In this document: positions 6,459 through 8,614 of the stretch, one piece after another | Layout of the letters: each line of letters begins with the position of its first letter | Position numbering within the stretch: the stretch's first letter is position 1 | Origin: an uncultured Ruminococcus sp. | GTDB taxonomy: Bacteria; Bacillota; Clostridia; Oscillospirales; CAG-272 | Assembly (NCBI GenBank): GCA_902782785.1 | Contig: CACZOH010000077.1 | Location: 1 to 8,614, forward strand | DNA length: 8,614 bases | Direction: 5' to 3' | Made by a program: the position numbers and the translations under genes | Notes under the pieces: model-generated | What the model was told of the DNA's origin: nothing | Database searches by the model: none | The model's input: the letters and a program-made list of their open reading frames with translations, nothing else

Positions 6459-7769
6459 ATGAAAAGATTAATCGCTTTGTTACTGACCGTTATGACAGTT
6501 TCGGTTCTTGCCGCATCTTGTGCGATTCGTCCCGGGACACCGCAGCCGGCGTCTACAGGCACTTCCGGAGAAAAAACAGAAACGTCTGAGGATAAACCTG
6601 CCGTACCCGGATCTCTAAAGCTTGATAAAAAGCTTGACGGTTTTGACTTTGATCTTATGAACTACGTTGAACAAAAGCTCGGCGATGAAAGCTATATGAT
6701 CTCGCCGCTTTCGTTCAAATACGCGCTCGGAATGCTGATAGCCGGCGCGGACGGACAAACGCTTAAACAGTTGATGTCTGCTGTCGGGATCGATTCCGTT
6801 TCAGAGCTTGAAGAGCTTATCAAAAGTTTCAACGGCTTCGAGGGCTGTTTCAATGAAGCGGTGAAGAAATACGCCGAGACCTATAACGCGCTCACGGACG
6901 AGCAGAAGCAGTATTACGACGAACCGTCCGGCGCGCTCAGAGTCGCAAACTCGATCTGGAAAAGAAACGATATTCCCGGTTTTTTGCAGGGTTATAAGGA
7001 CACGGTTTCGTCATATTACGCCGAGTACCGCGATTTTACAAGAGAAAAAGTCATAGCCGACGTTAACGCGTGGGCAAACGAAAAGACGGAGGGAATGATA
7101 CCGAAGCTTCTGCCCGAAAACTACGATACTTCAAACCTCGCCGTGATACTTATGAACGCGCTGTATTACAAAAACGCCTGGGCAAAAGAGTTTTTTGAAA
7201 TACCGGAAAGAGAATTCACGACCGTAACAAATCAGAAGGTAAACAAGAAATTCATATCTTCAACAGAATACTACCGTTATTATTCCGACGAAAAAACGAC
7301 TCTCGTCGCAGTTCCGATGAAAAACGGCGTGGATATGATATTCGTTTTGGGCAGCGCTGAAAACCTGACTGAAAAGCTGTCGCAAGCAGTGCAGCGCAGA
7401 GTAAGAGTTGTCATACCTGAATTTGAAACTGAAACGTCTTTATCCGACGGAGAACTCGTTGATTTTCTTAAAGACCGCGGAGCGACGGACGCTTTTATAA
7501 AAGAAAAAGCCGACTTCAGCAGAATGTTTGACCCCGATGAAGAATCGGTCTACGTTAACGACATTGTGCAAAAAACAAAAATAAAGCTTGATAAAACGGG
7601 CGTCGAAGCCGCCGCGGTGACTGCGATAATGATGAGTGACGAATGCGCGGAAGAAGATGATCCGGTCGATTTTATCGCCGATAAGCCTTTCAGATATTTC
7701 ATTATGACAGGCAAGACCGAATGGGCGGCGGAAGGCATTGTCATGTTCGAAGGCAGACTTACCGAATAG
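6459..7769 (+). CDS. Secreted lipoprotein serpin (serine/cysteine protease inhibitor)
   Basis: The 436-residue protein starts with a lipoprotein signal peptide: MKRLIALLL, a hydrophobic core, then LAASC with Cys21 as lipidation site. A Pro/Thr/Ser/Glu-rich tether follows to about residue 52, so the inhibitor should sit on the outer face of the membrane. The core of about 380 residues is of normal serpin length. Landmarks are SPLSFKYALGMLIAGADGQT (82-101), the shutter motif NALYYKNAW (233-241), the hinge TGVEAAAVTA (380-389), and the closing segment VDFIADKPFRYFIM (403-416) with IVMFEGRL near the end. The Ala-rich hinge indicates an inhibitory serpin that traps proteases by loop insertion. Counting 15 residues from hinge Gly381 puts P1 at Glu395 and P1' at Cys396, in a very acidic loop (DECAEEDDPVD). 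P14 is Val382 rather than the common Thr/Ser. The target is probably an extracellular host, competitor or own protease; which is not readable. It is flanked by its own gap and a terminator, so likely monocistronic. Confidence 0.93.
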   Translation: MKRLIALLLTVMTVSVLAASCAIRPGTPQPASTGTSGEKTETSEDKPAVPGSLKLDKKLDGFDFDLMNYVEQKLGDESYMISPLSFKYALGMLIAGADGQTLKQLMSAVGIDSVSELEELIKSFNGFEGCFNEAVKKYAETYNALTDEQKQYYDEPSGALRVANSIWKRNDIPGFLQGYKDTVSSYYAEYRDFTREKVIADVNAWANEKTEGMIPKLLPENYDTSNLAVILMNALYYKNAWAKEFFEIPEREFTTVTNQKVNKKFISSTEYYRYYSDEKTTLVAVPMKNGVDMIFVLGSAENLTEKLSQAVQRRVRVVIPEFETETSLSDGELVDFLKDRGATDAFIKEKADFSRMFDPDEESVYVNDIVQKTKIKLDKTGVEAAAVTAIMMSDECAEEDDPVDFIADKPFRYFIMTGKTEWAAEGIVMFEGRLTE

Positions 7770-7790
7770 ACGTGATACGCATAAAAAACA

Positions 7791-7823
7791 AAAGCTCTTG
7801 ATTTTCAAGGGCTTTCGTTTTTT
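7791..7823. terminator. Bidirectional rho-independent terminator between convergent genes
   Basis: AAAGCTCTTG (7791-7800) and CAAGGGCTTT (7806-7815) form a 10-bp stem with one U-G wobble and an ATTTT loop. CG and six T residues (7818-7823) follow on the plus strand. On the minus strand the same stem is followed by TGTTTTTT. It is placed 21 nt after the serpin stop and 27 nt after the end of the minus-strand gene, so it can serve both. Confidence 0.88.
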
Positions 7824-7842
7824 ACATTATTTTTTCAGTTTA

Positions 7843-8614
7843 TTATTCGGCTGAGACTGCAAATATGCCCGCCGCGCCGTCCTGCGCTTTCGATACTACG
7901 GTCAGACGTTCAACGTGCCGCGTAACTCCGATATCAAATTCGAGAAGGTTGAACACGGCGCCGCCCGCCTCCACCGCTTCGTTATTGCACCAAAGCTCTC
8001 TCTGCGGATAATCAGGGCAGAGCGTACCTTCATAATCACCGTTTTTAACGGCGGGCAGGGAAGCAAATCTTTTCGTCCCCGGCGCAAACGTCCCGAAACC
8101 TGCAAGCACGCTGTTTGAAAAGCCGAAATCGAGCGCGCCGGCTACCGTCAGCGGATATACGTATACGGGCTGCAGATGCGTTTTTTCTTTTTTGCACCAT
8201 ATCTCCGCCGAAAACGCCTCGCAGAATACCTCGTGATCGTCGGAGAACGCAGATATCAGTACGTAGAGCTTTCGCACGTTCCTGTCTATCTTTATATCCG
8301 CGATCCTGTGCCCGGCGGACGATACAGGTATGAATTTGCCGGAAAGCTCAAATTCCGCGCCGCCTACGGTTATTCTGTCCGGTACGTTTTTAAGATATTC
8401 GTCCGGACCCATAACGGCGCAGCCGTGATGCTGAAACATACCGTATTTGCGCCAGTTTGCATATTCCTCGGCTCCGTATTCATTTATACCGATCTGCTCA
8501 GCCGTATACCGTTTGTCCGATATGAGGTCGAATTCCTCGCCCTTGCCGCCGGTGATGAACAGAGCGCGGTTCTTGCCGTGAAGCGTTTCAAGCGTACAGG
8601 CTACGTTTATCTCC
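7843..8614 (-). CDS. Hypothetical protein, beta-rich C-terminal part (5' end outside window)
   Basis: The reading frame is open from the right edge to the stop at 7843-7845, giving at least 257 codons; its N-terminus lies beyond the window. The internal ATG at 8437-8439 is not a credible start, because the preceding minus-strand bases carry no ribosome binding site and the upstream 58 codons read as ordinary protein (for example INVACTLETLHGKNRALFITGG). I do not recognise the family. The visible part alternates short hydrophobic strands with turns rich in Gly, Asp and Asn, and is poor in predicted helices and has no membrane segment. This suggests beta-sandwich modules such as VGGAEFELSG, VRKLYVLISAFSDDHEVF and AGGAVFNLLEFDIG. 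Such accessory domains occur at the C-terminus of large carbohydrate-active enzymes, but no catalytic motif is visible and that reading is only a guess. The gene converges on the serpin and shares its terminator. Confidence 0.7.
   Translation of the reverse strand, partial: EINVACTLETLHGKNRALFITGGKGEEFDLISDKRYTAEQIGINEYGAEEYANWRKYGMFQHHGCAVMGPDEYLKNVPDRITVGGAEFELSGKFIPVSSAGHRIADIKIDRNVRKLYVLISAFSDDHEVFCEAFSAEIWCKKEKTHLQPVYVYPLTVAGALDFGFSNSVLAGFGTFAPGTKRFASLPAVKNGDYEGTLCPDYPQRELWCNNEAVEAGGAVFNLLEFDIGVTRHVERLTVVSKAQDGAAGIFAVSAE

Noticed and set aside
8437..8439. ATG as start of the minus-strand gene
   Set aside because: The frame stays open to the window edge with protein-like sequence, and no Shine-Dalgarno precedes this ATG on the minus strand.
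1..8614. CRISPR arrays, insertion sequences, tRNA or rRNA genes, phage genes
   Set aside because: No regularly spaced repeats, transposase or integrase coding sequence, or cloverleaf-like structure was seen on either strand.

Overview
The window reads as a chromosomal segment of a Bacillota bacterium, most likely an uncultured member of the Clostridia from a gut-like habitat. This rests on gene content (SpoIIE/RsbU- and RsbW-type regulators, a MATE pump with a fused ATPase domain, a lipoprotein serpin), a TTG start behind a strong Shine-Dalgarno sequence, and intermediate base composition. No rRNA, tRNA, CRISPR array or insertion sequence is visible, so the placement is inference.

Layout: nt 1-4398 is a tight plus-strand cluster. 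It holds the 3' part of a MATE-family transporter fused to an RsbW-like GHKL ATPase domain (1-1437), a two-domain GNAT acetyltransferase starting at TTG 4 nt later (1442-2269), and a membrane sensor with a Cache-like outer domain, HAMP, PP2C/SpoIIE phosphatase and a second RsbW-like ATPase domain (2284-4398). A 10-bp hairpin (4402-4426) separates this cluster from a CASTOR/POLLUX-type ion channel with two RCK-like cytoplasmic halves (start chosen at 4452, end 6302). After a 156-nt gap comes a secreted lipoprotein serpin (6459-7769). A hairpin with a T run on each strand (7791-7823) then separates the serpin from a convergent minus-strand gene of unknown function that runs off the right edge (7843-8614).

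How the genes may work together: the sensor carries the two opposing activities of a partner-switching circuit, a phosphatase and an RsbW-like kinase, in one polypeptide. The upstream transporter carries a related ATPase domain whose three ATP-binding boxes all depart from the sensor's copy. No STAS antagonist and no sigma factor lie in the window, so the output is unknown. The most unusual point is this pairing: a pump with an apparently degenerate RsbW-like domain, encoded two genes upstream of a sensor with an intact one, followed by an ion channel. The serpin is a separate transcription unit and probably acts on proteases outside the cell.
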